Shown: positions 7,684-16,243 of the stretch, in pieces | How positions within the stretch are numbered: the stretch's first letter is position 1 | How the letters are laid out: the number at the start of each line of letters is the position of its first letter | Source: an uncultured Pelagibacteraceae bacterium | GTDB taxonomy: Bacteria; Pseudomonadota; Alphaproteobacteria; Pelagibacterales; Pelagibacteraceae | Direction: 5' to 3' | Assembly: GCA_902560815.1 (NCBI GenBank) | Contig: CACENP010000002.1 | Location: forward strand, 41,070-105,069 | Length of the DNA: 64,000 nt | Translations under genes and position numbers: made by a program | Notes under the pieces: model-generated | The model's database searches: none | What the model saw: only the letters and a program-made list of their open reading frames with translations | What the model was told of the DNA's origin: nothing

Positions 7684-8932
7684 CAACTCTCTTTCCTAAA
7701 AGTTTAAAATAGAAAAACATGAAAAGAAGTAAAAGAATTACTATTACTATAGATACAGCTGAGCCAGTACCAATATCTGATATTGCAAAACCTTGTTGAT
7801 AAACATTTATTGGCAAAGTCCTAGTTCCAGATGCTCCACCTGTTAGCAAAAAAACATCCTCAAATTTATTAAAATTCCAAATAAATCTAATCATGAACAA
7901 AATAGAAATTACAGCTGTAATCTGAGGCAATGTTATCTTAAAAAATTTTTGGAAAGGACTTGCTCCATCTACATCAGCAGCTTCATATAATTCCTTTGGA
8001 ATAGCCTGTAATCTGGCAAGAATAAATAAAAAAGCCAACGGAAAATATCTCCATATTTCAAAAATAATAACTGTTGTAAGAGCAAGTCTTAATTTAAAAT
8101 CGAATCCTAAAATATTTACTGCAATATATTTTTGACCTAATAGATTAATCGGTGTTTCTATTATTTGATAATTAATTAACAAACTATTTAAAGTACCGCT
8201 GTTCGGATCAAGTAAAAGCTCCCAAGTATAAGCTAATGCTACAACTGGTGCTACATATGGAAAAAGCAAAACACTCCTCATAAATGTTCTACCAAAGAAT
8301 TTCTGGTTGACCATTTGAGCAGTCAATATCCCAAATACAATTGAACCAACGGTGCCAAAAAAAGTATAATAAAATGTAGTTAATAATAGATCTATAAACT
8401 CATTCTCGAATAGAACTTTTTTAAAATTTTTTAGAGTAAACTTTGTATTAAGTAAAATATTATCAGACTTTCCTTTTAGCTTTGGTTTTATTGATTTTAT
8501 TTCCTTTTTACTTACATTAGATCCATCTTTAGTCTCAAATATTACTTCAAAGTTTTCTCTGTATTTTGCTGGCCAATTTCCAAATTTACAATTTAATTTA
8601 TTTTTTTTGAATTCACATCTTTTGTCTAAATCTTTTGGTTGAAAATTTTTAGGATATTTGTCTTGAAAAGTAACATCTCTAATTTCTTGTAATAAAGAGC
8701 TATTTCTCAGTTTATAAAGAATTTTAATTTTTGTAGTTTCTCCTGAAATAGATTTAACAATTTTTTTTGCCCGTGGTTCGGGTATTCTTATATCTTTTAA
8801 TTCGACTTCTTTAAAACTAATCCAAACATTTGCAAAAATCGGAAATAAAACTATTGCAAAAACTAAAAATACCGCAGGTAAAGTTAGTATATATGCTGTT
8901 CTCTTTTCTGTTTTTGCTAGTGTATCGTTCAT
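7673..8932 (-). CDS. Carbohydrate ABC transporter permease, MalF type, with a periplasmic insertion
   Basis: A 419-residue inner-membrane permease. Helix 1 spans about residues 13-40, the remaining five helices lie after about residue 180, and the coupling EAA motif (YEAADVDGASPFQKFFKITLP) is split here as EAADVDGASPF then LPQI near residue 330. Between helices 1 and 2 there is a hydrophilic segment of about 140 residues, roughly 100 longer than in common 290-residue relatives, with two cysteines (C106 and C115) that could form a disulfide. E. coli MalF also has a large periplasmic domain, but between different helices. The ATG directly follows the U-tract of a hairpin, leaving no Shine-Dalgarno sequence. 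Confidence 0.88.
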   Translation of the reverse strand: MNDTLAKTEKRTAYILTLPAVFLVFAIVLFPIFANVWISFKEVELKDIRIPEPRAKKIVKSISGETTKIKILYKLRNSSLLQEIRDVTFQDKYPKNFQPKDLDKRCEFKKNKLNCKFGNWPAKYRENFEVIFETKDGSNVSKKEIKSIKPKLKGKSDNILLNTKFTLKNFKKVLFENEFIDLLLTTFYYTFFGTVGSIVFGILTAQMVNQKFFGRTFMRSVLLFPYVAPVVALAYTWELLLDPNSGTLNSLLINYQIIETPINLLGQKYIAVNILGFDFKLRLALTTVIIFEIWRYFPLAFLFILARLQAIPKELYEAADVDGASPFQKFFKITLPQITAVISILFMIRFIWNFNKFEDVFLLTGGASGTRTLPINVYQQGFAISDIGTGSAVSIVIVILLLLFMFFYFKLLGKRVDEN

Positions 8933-8970
8933 AAAAAAAAAGCGGATAAATAATATTACCCGCTTTTTTT
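8933..8970 (-). terminator. Intra-operon terminator/attenuator between binding protein and permease genes
   Basis: AGCGG (8941-8945) pairs with CCGCT (8960-8964); flanking A and T runs extend the stem, and the loop is 14 bases. In the minus-strand direction the GC stem is followed by a run of nine U (complement of 8933-8941) that ends exactly at the permease ATG. This is a classical intrinsic terminator placed after the binding-protein stop, so most transcripts would end here and some would read into the permeases. Being nearly symmetric, it could also stop plus-strand transcription. Confidence 0.8.
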
Positions 8971-8984
8971 ATAAATTAAAATTA

Positions 8985-10310
8985 TTAGAATTTAGCTAAC
9001 TCAGCATTAATTTTATTAACAGCTTCATCAACAGAGATTTCATCGTCTATATATTCTCTAGTGATTCTATTTAGAAATTGAGCGTTAATAATTTTTGATG
9101 CTCTAGATAATTCCCCTTCTTTAACTCCCCATCTGCTTGCAGTATCTAATCCTGCAACAATGTTATTAATTACATCAGCAGAGTAAAGATCTGTTAATGG
9201 AGCTTTTCTGTCTACTCCTACAGGTAATTTACTCCAAGCTTTTGTAAATGCATTTGGATCGCTAGAGTTACCTCTTCTTACTGGGAATTTACCTTCTGGA
9301 GCTATAGATAATGTACTTGCGTAACCTTCATCCATAGAATACATGATAAATTTTTTAGCTTCATCTGTATCTGCATCTGCAGTTATTCCAAAATATCTAA
9401 TATCTGCCCAAGCGGCTCCTTTTTTATTATTTGGCCCACTAAAATTAGTTATAAAACCAGTTTTTTGTGCTAACTCATTAGAAGTTGGATCAACGTTAAA
9501 TGTTGGCGGTGCAGAGTCTCTTAGTCCTGCTAATTCATCCATTATAAATGGAGACCAAATTATCATTGGTGTTCTACCAGCAAAATACAATGCTCTAGAT
9601 TGTTTCCAATAAAGCTCTCCTGGAGGACTAGCTTTAGCTAAAACTTTGTAAAATTCTAAAGAATTTTTTAAAGCTTTACCTTGTTTTTTTGTTCCACCTT
9701 TTTTAACTAAATTTACACCGTTTGCTAAAAGAACATGCTCTAAAACTTGACTCATAAAGTTTTCGTCAGTTTTTGTTGCTGCAACGAAACCATACATATT
9801 ATCACCTGATAAAGCTTTTATTGCTTTAGTAATATTTGCATAATTTGTTGGTGCATCTAGTCCAGCTTTTTCAAATAGATCTTTTCTATAGACTACCATT
9901 TGAGTCCATCCGTCCACTGGTACTGCTGCTATTTTAGAACCTGATTTAGCCATATTAAGTGCTCCAGGTGCAAAAGTTTTTTTACCAAGTGCCTTAACTA
10001 CATCATTATTAGCATCAACATCTAATATACCTGCTTCAGCCCATGGTAGAACATATTGCAAAGTATGATAGATTACGTCCGGAAGATTTCCAGATGCTGC
10101 TGCGGCTGTTGCTCGAGTTCCTAAATCTTTTTCTTCAATTGGAATTACTTCAACTTTAATTCCAGTTTTAGCTTCAAAAGATTTTGCCATCTCTTCCTGC
10201 TTAGCCATTCTGTCTGGTTGGACTTCCGTGGTCCAAAATTTAATATCTGCATAAACTATATTTGAATAAAACAAAGTTAAGATGCAGATAAGTTTAAATA
10301 TGTTTTTCAT
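8985..10310 (-). CDS. Carbohydrate ABC transporter substrate-binding protein
   Basis: A 441-residue periplasmic binding protein of the family 1 (MalE/UgpB-like) type. The signal peptide is MKNIFKLICILTLFYSNIVYA. The mature part begins with the family pattern IKFWTTEVQPDRM, followed by FEAKTGIKVEVIP near residue 50; two lobes and a C-terminal helical tail are as expected. A strong Shine-Dalgarno AAGGAG lies eight bases before the ATG, consistent with high expression, and a terminator-like hairpin follows the stop. With the two permeases, the ATPase and the glycosidase it forms a complete importer. The substrate is probably an oligosaccharide or a glycosylated osmolyte; this is inferred from the neighbouring glycosidase. 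Confidence 0.9.
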   Translation of the reverse strand: MKNIFKLICILTLFYSNIVYADIKFWTTEVQPDRMAKQEEMAKSFEAKTGIKVEVIPIEEKDLGTRATAAAASGNLPDVIYHTLQYVLPWAEAGILDVDANNDVVKALGKKTFAPGALNMAKSGSKIAAVPVDGWTQMVVYRKDLFEKAGLDAPTNYANITKAIKALSGDNMYGFVAATKTDENFMSQVLEHVLLANGVNLVKKGGTKKQGKALKNSLEFYKVLAKASPPGELYWKQSRALYFAGRTPMIIWSPFIMDELAGLRDSAPPTFNVDPTSNELAQKTGFITNFSGPNNKKGAAWADIRYFGITADADTDEAKKFIMYSMDEGYASTLSIAPEGKFPVRRGNSSDPNAFTKAWSKLPVGVDRKAPLTDLYSADVINNIVAGLDTASRWGVKEGELSRASKIINAQFLNRITREYIDDEISVDEAVNKINAELAKF

Positions 10311-10458
10311 AACATCTCCTTGTTTTAATTGTTTCGGACTTTAATTTAATGACAAATTGTCTCAATCGGTAGTTCTAATGGACAGCTATGCAATTAGTGC
10401 ATACAATTTTTTGTTATAAAATAACAATTTTAAAAAAAAATATCAATTATAAGTTGAG
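10311..10458 (-). promoter_or_regulatory. Upstream region of the binding-protein gene with two short palindromes
   Basis: This 148-base gap separates the ATPase gene from the binding-protein gene on the minus strand and is the longest gap in the operon. It holds two small palindromes: GACAAATTGTC (10351-10361) and TTGTTATAAAATAACAA (10411-10427). Neither is followed by a U-tract in the minus direction, so they look more like operator candidates than terminators. A separate promoter for the binding protein is likely but not demonstrated. Confidence 0.35.
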
Positions 10459-11514
10459 TTAACTTTTGATCCTTTTTCCATTTTCATTAAAAATAAAAAT
10501 GTTTTGAAGATCAAAACCGAATGAATTTCCAATTTCAGTTCCACTAGATATTTTGGCACTTAATTGATGGTTATCTTTTTTCATATAAACAATTTTTTCG
10601 TTTCCTAAATTCTCAATAATATCTATTTCAGGTGAAAATTTAAATTTTGTTTCATTGTTTATTTTTAAATGTTCTGGTCTAATTCCAATAAAATGTTTTC
10701 TTTTTTCTAATTTTACATTTTTTATAGTAAGTTCGTTGCCTAATACTTTTATTATTTTTTCTGATTTAATATCTTTTTCATCAATTTCTAAAATATTCAT
10801 TTTTGGAGTACCTATAAATTGTGCAACAAAAATGTTAGCTGGATCACTATAAATTTCTTCTGGTGTACCTACTTGTTCTATATTACCTTCATTTAAAATA
10901 ACTATTCTATCTGCTAAAGTCATTGCCTCAACTTGATCATGGGTAACATAAATCATATTTGTCTTGATTTGTTGATGTAGCTTTGAAATCTCAACTCTCA
11001 TTTCCGCCCTCAATGCCGCGTCTAGATTTGACAATGGTTCATCAAATAAAAATATTTTAGGATTTCTGGTAATTGCTCTTCCAATAGCCACTCTTTGTCT
11101 TTGACCTCCAGATAACTGTTTAGGTCTTCTTTCTAAAAGTTCTTCAATTTTAAGTATTTTTGCTGCTCTTAAAACTTTTGTTTGAATTTCCTCTTTGCTT
11201 TGTTTTTCAATTTTGAGTCCAAAAGACATATTCTCATAGACATTCATATGAGGATACAAAGCATAAGATTGGAAAACCATCGCTGTTTCTCTTTTCGAGG
11301 GATGTAATTCGTTGATAATTTTATCATTAATTTGAATTTTTCCTTCATCAACTTTTTCTAACCCTGCGATCATTCTCAATAAAGTAGACTTACCACATCC
11401 TGATGGGCCAACTAGAACTAAAAATTCATCTTCTTTACCTTCAAGATTAAAATTATTAATAATTTTATTTTGACCAAATGACTTATGAACATTTGAAAAT
11501 TTAATATTAGACAT
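10459..11514 (-). CDS. Carbohydrate ABC transporter ATP-binding protein, MalK/UgpC type
   Basis: A 351-residue cytoplasmic ATPase. It shows Walker A GPSGCGKST near residue 38, the Q-loop near 80, signature LSGGQRQRVAIGRA near 134, Walker B IFLFDEPLSNLD near 155 and the H-loop YVTHDQ near 189. A C-terminal TOBE/OB region with GIRPEHLKI near 270 is typical of the MalK/UgpC subfamily. It lies upstream of the binding-protein and permease genes on the same strand and would energise that importer; such ATPases can also serve several permeases. Confidence 0.93.
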   Translation of the reverse strand: MSNIKFSNVHKSFGQNKIINNFNLEGKEDEFLVLVGPSGCGKSTLLRMIAGLEKVDEGKIQINDKIINELHPSKRETAMVFQSYALYPHMNVYENMSFGLKIEKQSKEEIQTKVLRAAKILKIEELLERRPKQLSGGQRQRVAIGRAITRNPKIFLFDEPLSNLDAALRAEMRVEISKLHQQIKTNMIYVTHDQVEAMTLADRIVILNEGNIEQVGTPEEIYSDPANIFVAQFIGTPKMNILEIDEKDIKSEKIIKVLGNELTIKNVKLEKRKHFIGIRPEHLKINNETKFKFSPEIDIIENLGNEKIVYMKKDNHQLSAKISSGTEIGNSFGFDLQNIFIFNENGKRIKS

Positions 11515-11549
11515 AACTAATTTATAATATTAATTTTAATATATAGATG

Positions 11550-12164
11550 TCAAACTAAATCTATAATTTCTATAAATACATAACTTGATAAAACAGTCAT
11601 AAATATAATTATAAAAAAATTCATAATTTTCCAAGCTCTCGAATCTATTAAATAGTTTGAAAAAAATTTAGCTAAATAACCTAATGAGAAAAAAAACAAA
11701 AATGATGCAATAGCAGCACCAATTCCGAAAAAATATTTATGTGAAATTAAGAAATTCTTTGAAAAATTTCCTAAAAAAAATACTGTATCTGAATAAACAT
11801 GTGGATTTAAATATGTAAATCCTAGAGTTTTAATTATTGTATTTTTAAGGGATAAATTACTACCTTCAAAGTTTATTTCTGATCTTTTATATAAAGACCT
11901 TACTTTGCTATAAATAAAGTAAATTAAGAAGATAAAAAGCAATATATTAAAAATTAATTCAACATTTTTTGTGAAGTAAATTTTAAAATATTCAAATAAA
12001 AATATTCCTAAAAAGATTAAAATTAAGTCTGATATTGAGCAAATTAAACAAACTAAAAAAACATATTGTTTCTTTAAACCTTGTTCAATTACAAAAATAT
12101 TTTGAGCCCCAATTGCAAAAATTAAACTCAAACCTGTAATGAAACCAAGTATTAAAAAACTCAT
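11550..12164 (-). CDS. LysE/ArgO-family amino acid exporter
   Basis: A 204-residue protein with six hydrophobic helices. The N-terminal region GFITGLSLIFAIGAQNIFVI matches the LysE superfamily signature (glycine, then GAQN), and TYLNPHVYSDT near residue 117 matches the LNP motif of lysine/arginine exporters. It should export basic amino acids across the inner membrane. Its ATG overlaps the stop of the upstream MFS gene by four bases, so the two and the hydrolase before them form a tight minus-strand operon. The substrate is inferred from the family. Confidence 0.85.
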   Translation of the reverse strand: MSFLILGFITGLSLIFAIGAQNIFVIEQGLKKQYVFLVCLICSISDLILIFLGIFLFEYFKIYFTKNVELIFNILLFIFLIYFIYSKVRSLYKRSEINFEGSNLSLKNTIIKTLGFTYLNPHVYSDTVFFLGNFSKNFLISHKYFFGIGAAIASFLFFFSLGYLAKFFSNYLIDSRAWKIMNFFIIIFMTVLSSYVFIEIIDLV

Positions 12165-13327
12165 CTAGTTTTACGATCTGCATTTATTATTGATAGAACA
12201 ATTAAGATCAAAAAAGGTATACAAAATAAGTTAACAGTTTTCCAGCTAGCAAGAGAAATTAAAACACCAGCGGATAAACTTGCAATTGCCATAGAAGAAA
12301 AAACTAATAAATCGTTAAATCCTTGAGCTTTAAACTTTTCTTCAGGTTTATAAGTTGTAACCAACAAACTAGTTCCAGATATAAATAAAAAATTCCATCC
12401 AATACCTAAAAAAATTAAGCTGATAAAATAATTTAAAAAAGATGGTTCTAAAAAACTCATTAAGATTGTTAAAATATAAAATAAAACACCCACATACATC
12501 ATATAACTATAACCAAACTTTTTGATTAAATTTCCAGTAAATAATGATGGTAAAAACATTGCTAAAACATGAAATTGAAGAACTATACCTGTCTTTTCTA
12601 AACTTAAATGATGCACAATATGCATACTTATTGGTGTTGCTGTCATTAAAAAAGACATCACTGCATAAGCAAAAGCTGCTGAGGTAATTGCTTGTAAAAA
12701 TTTTGCATCAGAAAGGAATTCTAAATAATTTCTAGATTTATTTTCCTCATTAGACTCGAAAGAAACTTCTTTAGTGTCTCTAAAAAAAAATAATAAAAAT
12801 GAAGGTATTAATGTTAAAATTGCTAATGTTAAATAAGAACCTACATATAAATAATCGCTTACAAAATTTTTTGTATAATTTGATAAACTTATACCAAGAA
12901 AAGCAGCAACGATACCAGCTAATAATAGTGATGAAATAGCCTTGGGAGCTTTATCTTTTTCTACACTTTCAGCTGCAGCAAAACGATATTGATGGGTGAA
13001 AGCCATTGTGGCACCTAAAATAAATTTAGCGATACAAAAGATAAAAAAACTTTCTATCATTATTGAATAAGCACCGATCAAACAAGCAATTGAACCAGCA
13101 ACAGAAGAAAACACAAATCCAAGTCTTCTTCCGATTATGCTCATTATTTTAGCAGCAAATATTGTAGCCGCTGCAGTTCCAACTACATATATTGATGGAG
13201 GAAGTGTAGACAGTGTTTTTATAGGAGTTAATTGTGATCCAATAATACCACTTATAAAAACAGTTACAGTAGCAGCAGTAAAGGCAAATACTTGACTTGA
13301 AACAAGTAATGAAAGATTTCTATTCAT
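12161..13327 (-). CDS. Major facilitator superfamily transporter
   Basis: A 388-residue protein with about twelve hydrophobic helices arranged as two six-helix halves, as in the drug:H+ antiporter-like MFS. A loop after helix 2 carries the basic pattern IIGRRLGFVF near residue 65, equivalent to the family's GxxxDRxGRR motif. The conserved Asp is not apparent, so this is a divergent member. It overlaps the hydrolase gene upstream and the exporter gene downstream by four bases each. Substrate unknown. Confidence 0.85.
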   Translation of the reverse strand: MNRNLSLLVSSQVFAFTAATVTVFISGIIGSQLTPIKTLSTLPPSIYVVGTAAATIFAAKIMSIIGRRLGFVFSSVAGSIACLIGAYSIMIESFFIFCIAKFILGATMAFTHQYRFAAAESVEKDKAPKAISSLLLAGIVAAFLGISLSNYTKNFVSDYLYVGSYLTLAILTLIPSFLLFFFRDTKEVSFESNEENKSRNYLEFLSDAKFLQAITSAAFAYAVMSFLMTATPISMHIVHHLSLEKTGIVLQFHVLAMFLPSLFTGNLIKKFGYSYMMYVGVLFYILTILMSFLEPSFLNYFISLIFLGIGWNFLFISGTSLLVTTYKPEEKFKAQGFNDLLVFSSMAIASLSAGVLISLASWKTVNLFCIPFLILIVLSIINADRKTR

Positions 13328-14076
13328 GATAAGAAATTTTTTACTGTTTCATTGAACTTTTGAGGTTCTTCAAGATGAACATTATGACCACAACCTTCAA
13401 AGATCTCTAATTGACTACTAGATATATTTTTTTTTAAGATATCAACTTGATCAAAATTATATGAAACATCATTATCACCCCAAATGATCAGGGTATCTTG
13501 CTTGATATTTTTTAAATTTTCATATCCTCTCCAATTTTTCATAGCTATAAGAGCATTATCTGCCGTCTCTATAGAAATATTTTTAACTGCATTTTCGCAA
13601 AAATAATAATATTTAGCCTTATCACCTTTAACAAACCATTTTTGTGGAACTCTATTTATTGTTTCTTTTAATCCATCTTTTTTTAATTTTTCTCTTGTGG
13701 TTTCTATTGTTTCAAATCTTCCTGGGATATCTCCAATTGAACCAGTTGCAAAACAAATTAACTTTTTAATTCTATTTTCAGAAATTTTTACCATTTCTTG
13801 AACTACCATTCCTCCCATTGAGTGTCCCATTAAATGAAATTTATTTATTTTTTTTTCATCTAGACATTTTAATACAAATTTTGCAATTGAATTAATATTG
13901 TCTAAAGATTGAGCTTTATAACTTTCTCCAAAACCAGGTAAAGCAGGTGTAATTATTCTAAAATGCTTACTTAATAATTTTTTTTGCAAATTCCACATTT
14001 CTGAAGAACCTAAATAACCATGAACTAAAACTAAAGGGAAACCTGATCCAATATCATCAATATATATGTCTTGCAT
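13324..14076 (-). CDS. Alpha/beta hydrolase
   Basis: A cytoplasmic alpha/beta-hydrolase-fold enzyme of 250 residues from the ATG at 14076. A frame extending to another ATG at 14127 adds 17 hydrophobic residues (IFVFNIYVYNYI) not seen in relatives, so I prefer the inner start, directly before QDIYIDDIGSG. The oxyanion segment is HGYLGSS, the nucleophile elbow GHSMGG (Ser near 99), the acid Asp in WGDNDVS and the His in GCGHNVH near the C-terminus; the triad is complete. The specific ester or C-C substrate is unknown. It is the first gene of a three-gene operon with two transporters. Confidence 0.85.
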   Translation of the reverse strand: MQDIYIDDIGSGFPLVLVHGYLGSSEMWNLQKKLLSKHFRIITPALPGFGESYKAQSLDNINSIAKFVLKCLDEKKINKFHLMGHSMGGMVVQEMVKISENRIKKLICFATGSIGDIPGRFETIETTREKLKKDGLKETINRVPQKWFVKGDKAKYYYFCENAVKNISIETADNALIAMKNWRGYENLKNIKQDTLIIWGDNDVSYNFDQVDILKKNISSSQLEIFEGCGHNVHLEEPQKFNETVKNFLS

Positions 14077-14143
14077 AATTATATTTAAAATATAGTTGTA
14101 TACATAAATGTTAAAAACAAAAATCAATATTTAAATAATTTTT

Positions 14144-14839
14144 ATGATCGGAATATTAGGAGGAATGGGAACACAAGCAGGTTTAGATTTTTGTAACAAA
14201 TTAGCAAAATTAAACCGAGGGAAGTTAGATCAGCAGTACCCAATGTTTGTTCTTTACAACAAATCTAATACTCCGAAAAGACCTGAGAATTTAAAAAAAT
14301 ACTATAATGTTTTAAAAGCCCTTGTTAATGGTTGTAAAATGTTACAAAAAAACAAGTGTAAATTTATTGTTATGCCATGCAATACTGCACATTATTGGCA
14401 TAAAGATATTCAAAAGAAAATCAAAATTCCTTTATTAAGTATGCCAAAAGAAGTTTATTTACATACGAAAAAAACATGTAAAAAAAATTCTACTATCGGT
14501 ATTTTATGTACTGAGGCAACTTTAAAAACAAATATTTATAATGACTATTTTGATAAAAATTTTAAACTAATTAGTCCTGAAAAAAACTTACAAAAAAATT
14601 CTGTAAATAAAGCAATTAAATTTGTGAAAATGGGTAAAGTTAAAGAAGCTGAAATAGCATTAAGATCTGCTGTTAAGTATTTAATAAAGAAAAAGTGTAA
14701 AAAAATTATTTTAGGTTGTACTGAATTACCAATAGCTATTTTTGCTTATAAATCATTTAGAAAAGCTAAAGAATCTAAGCTCTTTATTGATCCAAATTTA
14801 TTATTGGCTGAAGTTTGTATGAAAAAATACAAAAAATAA
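14144..14839 (+). CDS. Aspartate/glutamate racemase family protein
   Basis: A 231-residue cytoplasmic enzyme of the PLP-independent amino acid racemase family. The start is GILGGMGTQAG, a typical opening. Both catalytic cysteines are present: VMPCNTAHYW near residue 83 and LGCTELP near residue 190. It would interconvert L- and D-aspartate or glutamate, or a related acid; the family is known for misannotation, so specificity is open. It is convergent with a methyltransferase gene one base away and stands alone on its strand. Confidence 0.87.
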   Translation: MIGILGGMGTQAGLDFCNKLAKLNRGKLDQQYPMFVLYNKSNTPKRPENLKKYYNVLKALVNGCKMLQKNKCKFIVMPCNTAHYWHKDIQKKIKIPLLSMPKEVYLHTKKTCKKNSTIGILCTEATLKTNIYNDYFDKNFKLISPEKNLQKNSVNKAIKFVKMGKVKEAEIALRSAVKYLIKKKCKKIILGCTELPIAIFAYKSFRKAKESKLFIDPNLLLAEVCMKKYKK

Positions 14840-14840
14840 A

Positions 14841-15494
14841 TTATTTTTTTTCATTTACAATAAAAAATAATTTTCTTGGAAAAGTACCTTCTTCAAATTT
14901 TTCTAGACTAATATTTTTAAATCCATTTAATAAAGAATTAACTTTTTCTTCTGAAAAATAATGAACAATAAATCCATCATTTTCATATAAATCTTCCCCT
15001 ATGTGATTTCCATTTTGAAAATCACCATCATTTGTGTGGCGCACTGTATAAATATTAATACCACCAGGTTTTAAAATTCTTTTAATCTCATTATTTAGTT
15101 TTACCAAATCGTCAGTTGTTAAAGCCATACAATAAAGCATATGAGAATAGCATGCATCTATAGAATTATCTTCGAATGGAAGTTTTTCTCTTACATCAAA
15201 TAGTTTACTTGAAATATATTTAGATAAATTTGCTTTTTTTATTTTCTGATCAATAACTTTAATTCCAGATGGACTATAATCTAAAGCTATCGTGTGGATT
15301 AAGTTTTTTCCAAAAAAAATAGTGTCTCTTCCTAGTCCTGCTCCGAGCTCAATTACGCTTTTAATATTTTTTTCTTGTAAAAGTTTAAGAGCTTTTTTTG
15401 CCGATAAACTTGGATCTAAACCGAACATCTCAGGCTTACTTGAGAAATTATTTTCCCAATGCTGAGATTGTTGGTTTAATTTTTTTTGATCCAA
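14841..15494 (-). CDS. Class I SAM-dependent methyltransferase
   Basis: A 217-residue methyltransferase with the Rossmann-like SAM fold: motif I VIELGAGLGRDT near residue 41, an acidic second-strand residue in IALDYSPSG near 66, and motif IV YSHMLYCMAL near 112. The N-terminal part, with SQHWENNFSSKPEMFG, resembles the small-molecule methyltransferases related to tellurite/thiopurine methyltransferases. The start is a TTG at 15494, two bases after the peroxiredoxin stop; the next ATG would remove 17 conserved-looking residues. Acceptor unknown. The tight spacing to the peroxiredoxin gene implies co-transcription. Confidence 0.8.
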   Translation of the reverse strand: MDQKKLNQQSQHWENNFSSKPEMFGLDPSLSAKKALKLLQEKNIKSVIELGAGLGRDTIFFGKNLIHTIALDYSPSGIKVIDQKIKKANLSKYISSKLFDVREKLPFEDNSIDACYSHMLYCMALTTDDLVKLNNEIKRILKPGGINIYTVRHTNDGDFQNGNHIGEDLYENDGFIVHYFSEEKVNSLLNGFKNISLEKFEEGTFPRKLFFIVNEKK

Positions 15495-15496
15495 AT

Positions 15497-16159
15497 TTAT
15501 TTATGTGGATCTGGAACCTTACGCAAATAAGGTTTTATTGTTTCCCAACCATCTGGATATATTTTTTTTGCTTCCTCATTTGTAACTTTAGGAACAATAA
15601 TTACTTTTTCTCCAGGCTTCCAGTCAGCTGGCGTAGCAATTTTATGTTTAATAGTTCTTTGCATTGAGTCTATAGCTCTCAAGATCTCATGAAAGTTTCT
15701 ACCAGTTGTCATCGGATATGTTAAAAACAAACCAATTCTCTTATCTGGTCTTATTACATAAACTGTTCTAACTGTTTCATTGTCTACTGCAGTTCTACCA
15801 CCTGAACTTACACCTGCATCTGCTTCAAGCATATTATAAAGTTTTGCAACTTCTAATTTTTCATCAGCAACAATTGGATACTCAGGTTTCATTCCACAAA
15901 CATCTGTAATATCATCTATCCATTTCACGTGATCATCAACTGGATCTACACTTAAACCCATAACTTTTACGTTTCTTTTATCAAACTCTGGTTTCATTTT
16001 TGCTAATGCACCAAGTTCAGTTGTACAAACTGGAGTAAAGTCTTTTGGGTGTGAAAATAAAACACCCCAACTATCTCCAAGCCACTCATGAAACGAAATT
16101 TCTCCCATTTGAGTTTTAGCTTTGAAATCTGGAGCTACACTATTTATTTTTAAAGTCAT
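15497..16159 (-). CDS. 1-Cys peroxiredoxin (Prx6/AhpC-like)
   Basis: A 220-residue cytoplasmic peroxidase. The peroxidatic Cys lies in HPKDFTPVCTTELG near residue 46 with the conserved Pro, Thr and Arg positions. The long C-terminal arm of about 70 residues, with DSMQRTIKHKIATPADW, is diagnostic of the Prx6 group. It reduces hydrogen peroxide and organic peroxides using an external thiol. AAGGAG stands seven bases before the ATG, one of the stronger Shine-Dalgarno sites in the window. It is divergent from the persulfide-dioxygenase-like gene, which fits a shared oxidative/sulfur-stress theme. Confidence 0.93.
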   Translation of the reverse strand: MTLKINSVAPDFKAKTQMGEISFHEWLGDSWGVLFSHPKDFTPVCTTELGALAKMKPEFDKRNVKVMGLSVDPVDDHVKWIDDITDVCGMKPEYPIVADEKLEVAKLYNMLEADAGVSSGGRTAVDNETVRTVYVIRPDKRIGLFLTYPMTTGRNFHEILRAIDSMQRTIKHKIATPADWKPGEKVIIVPKVTNEEAKKIYPDGWETIKPYLRKVPDPHK

Positions 16160-16243
16160 TCAATTCTCCTTTGAATTTGTTTTTTAGAATTATTATAAGC
16201 AAGATTGATTTGCTATGCAATTTTTTATAGTATTTAGTAACTA

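Noticed and set aside
9343..9612. Open frame antisense to the binding-protein gene, and many similar antisense frames elsewhere
   Set aside because: They lie wholly within clear genes, have no recognisable domain and reflect codon bias of the opposite strand.
10411..10427. Terminator after the ATPase gene
   Set aside because: The 7-bp AT-only stem has no U-tract on the minus strand; kept only as a possible operator.
13324..14127. Upstream start at 14127 giving the hydrolase a hydrophobic N-terminal extension
   Set aside because: Extra 17 residues are AT-driven, not family-like; the ATG at 14076 gives the normal N-terminus.
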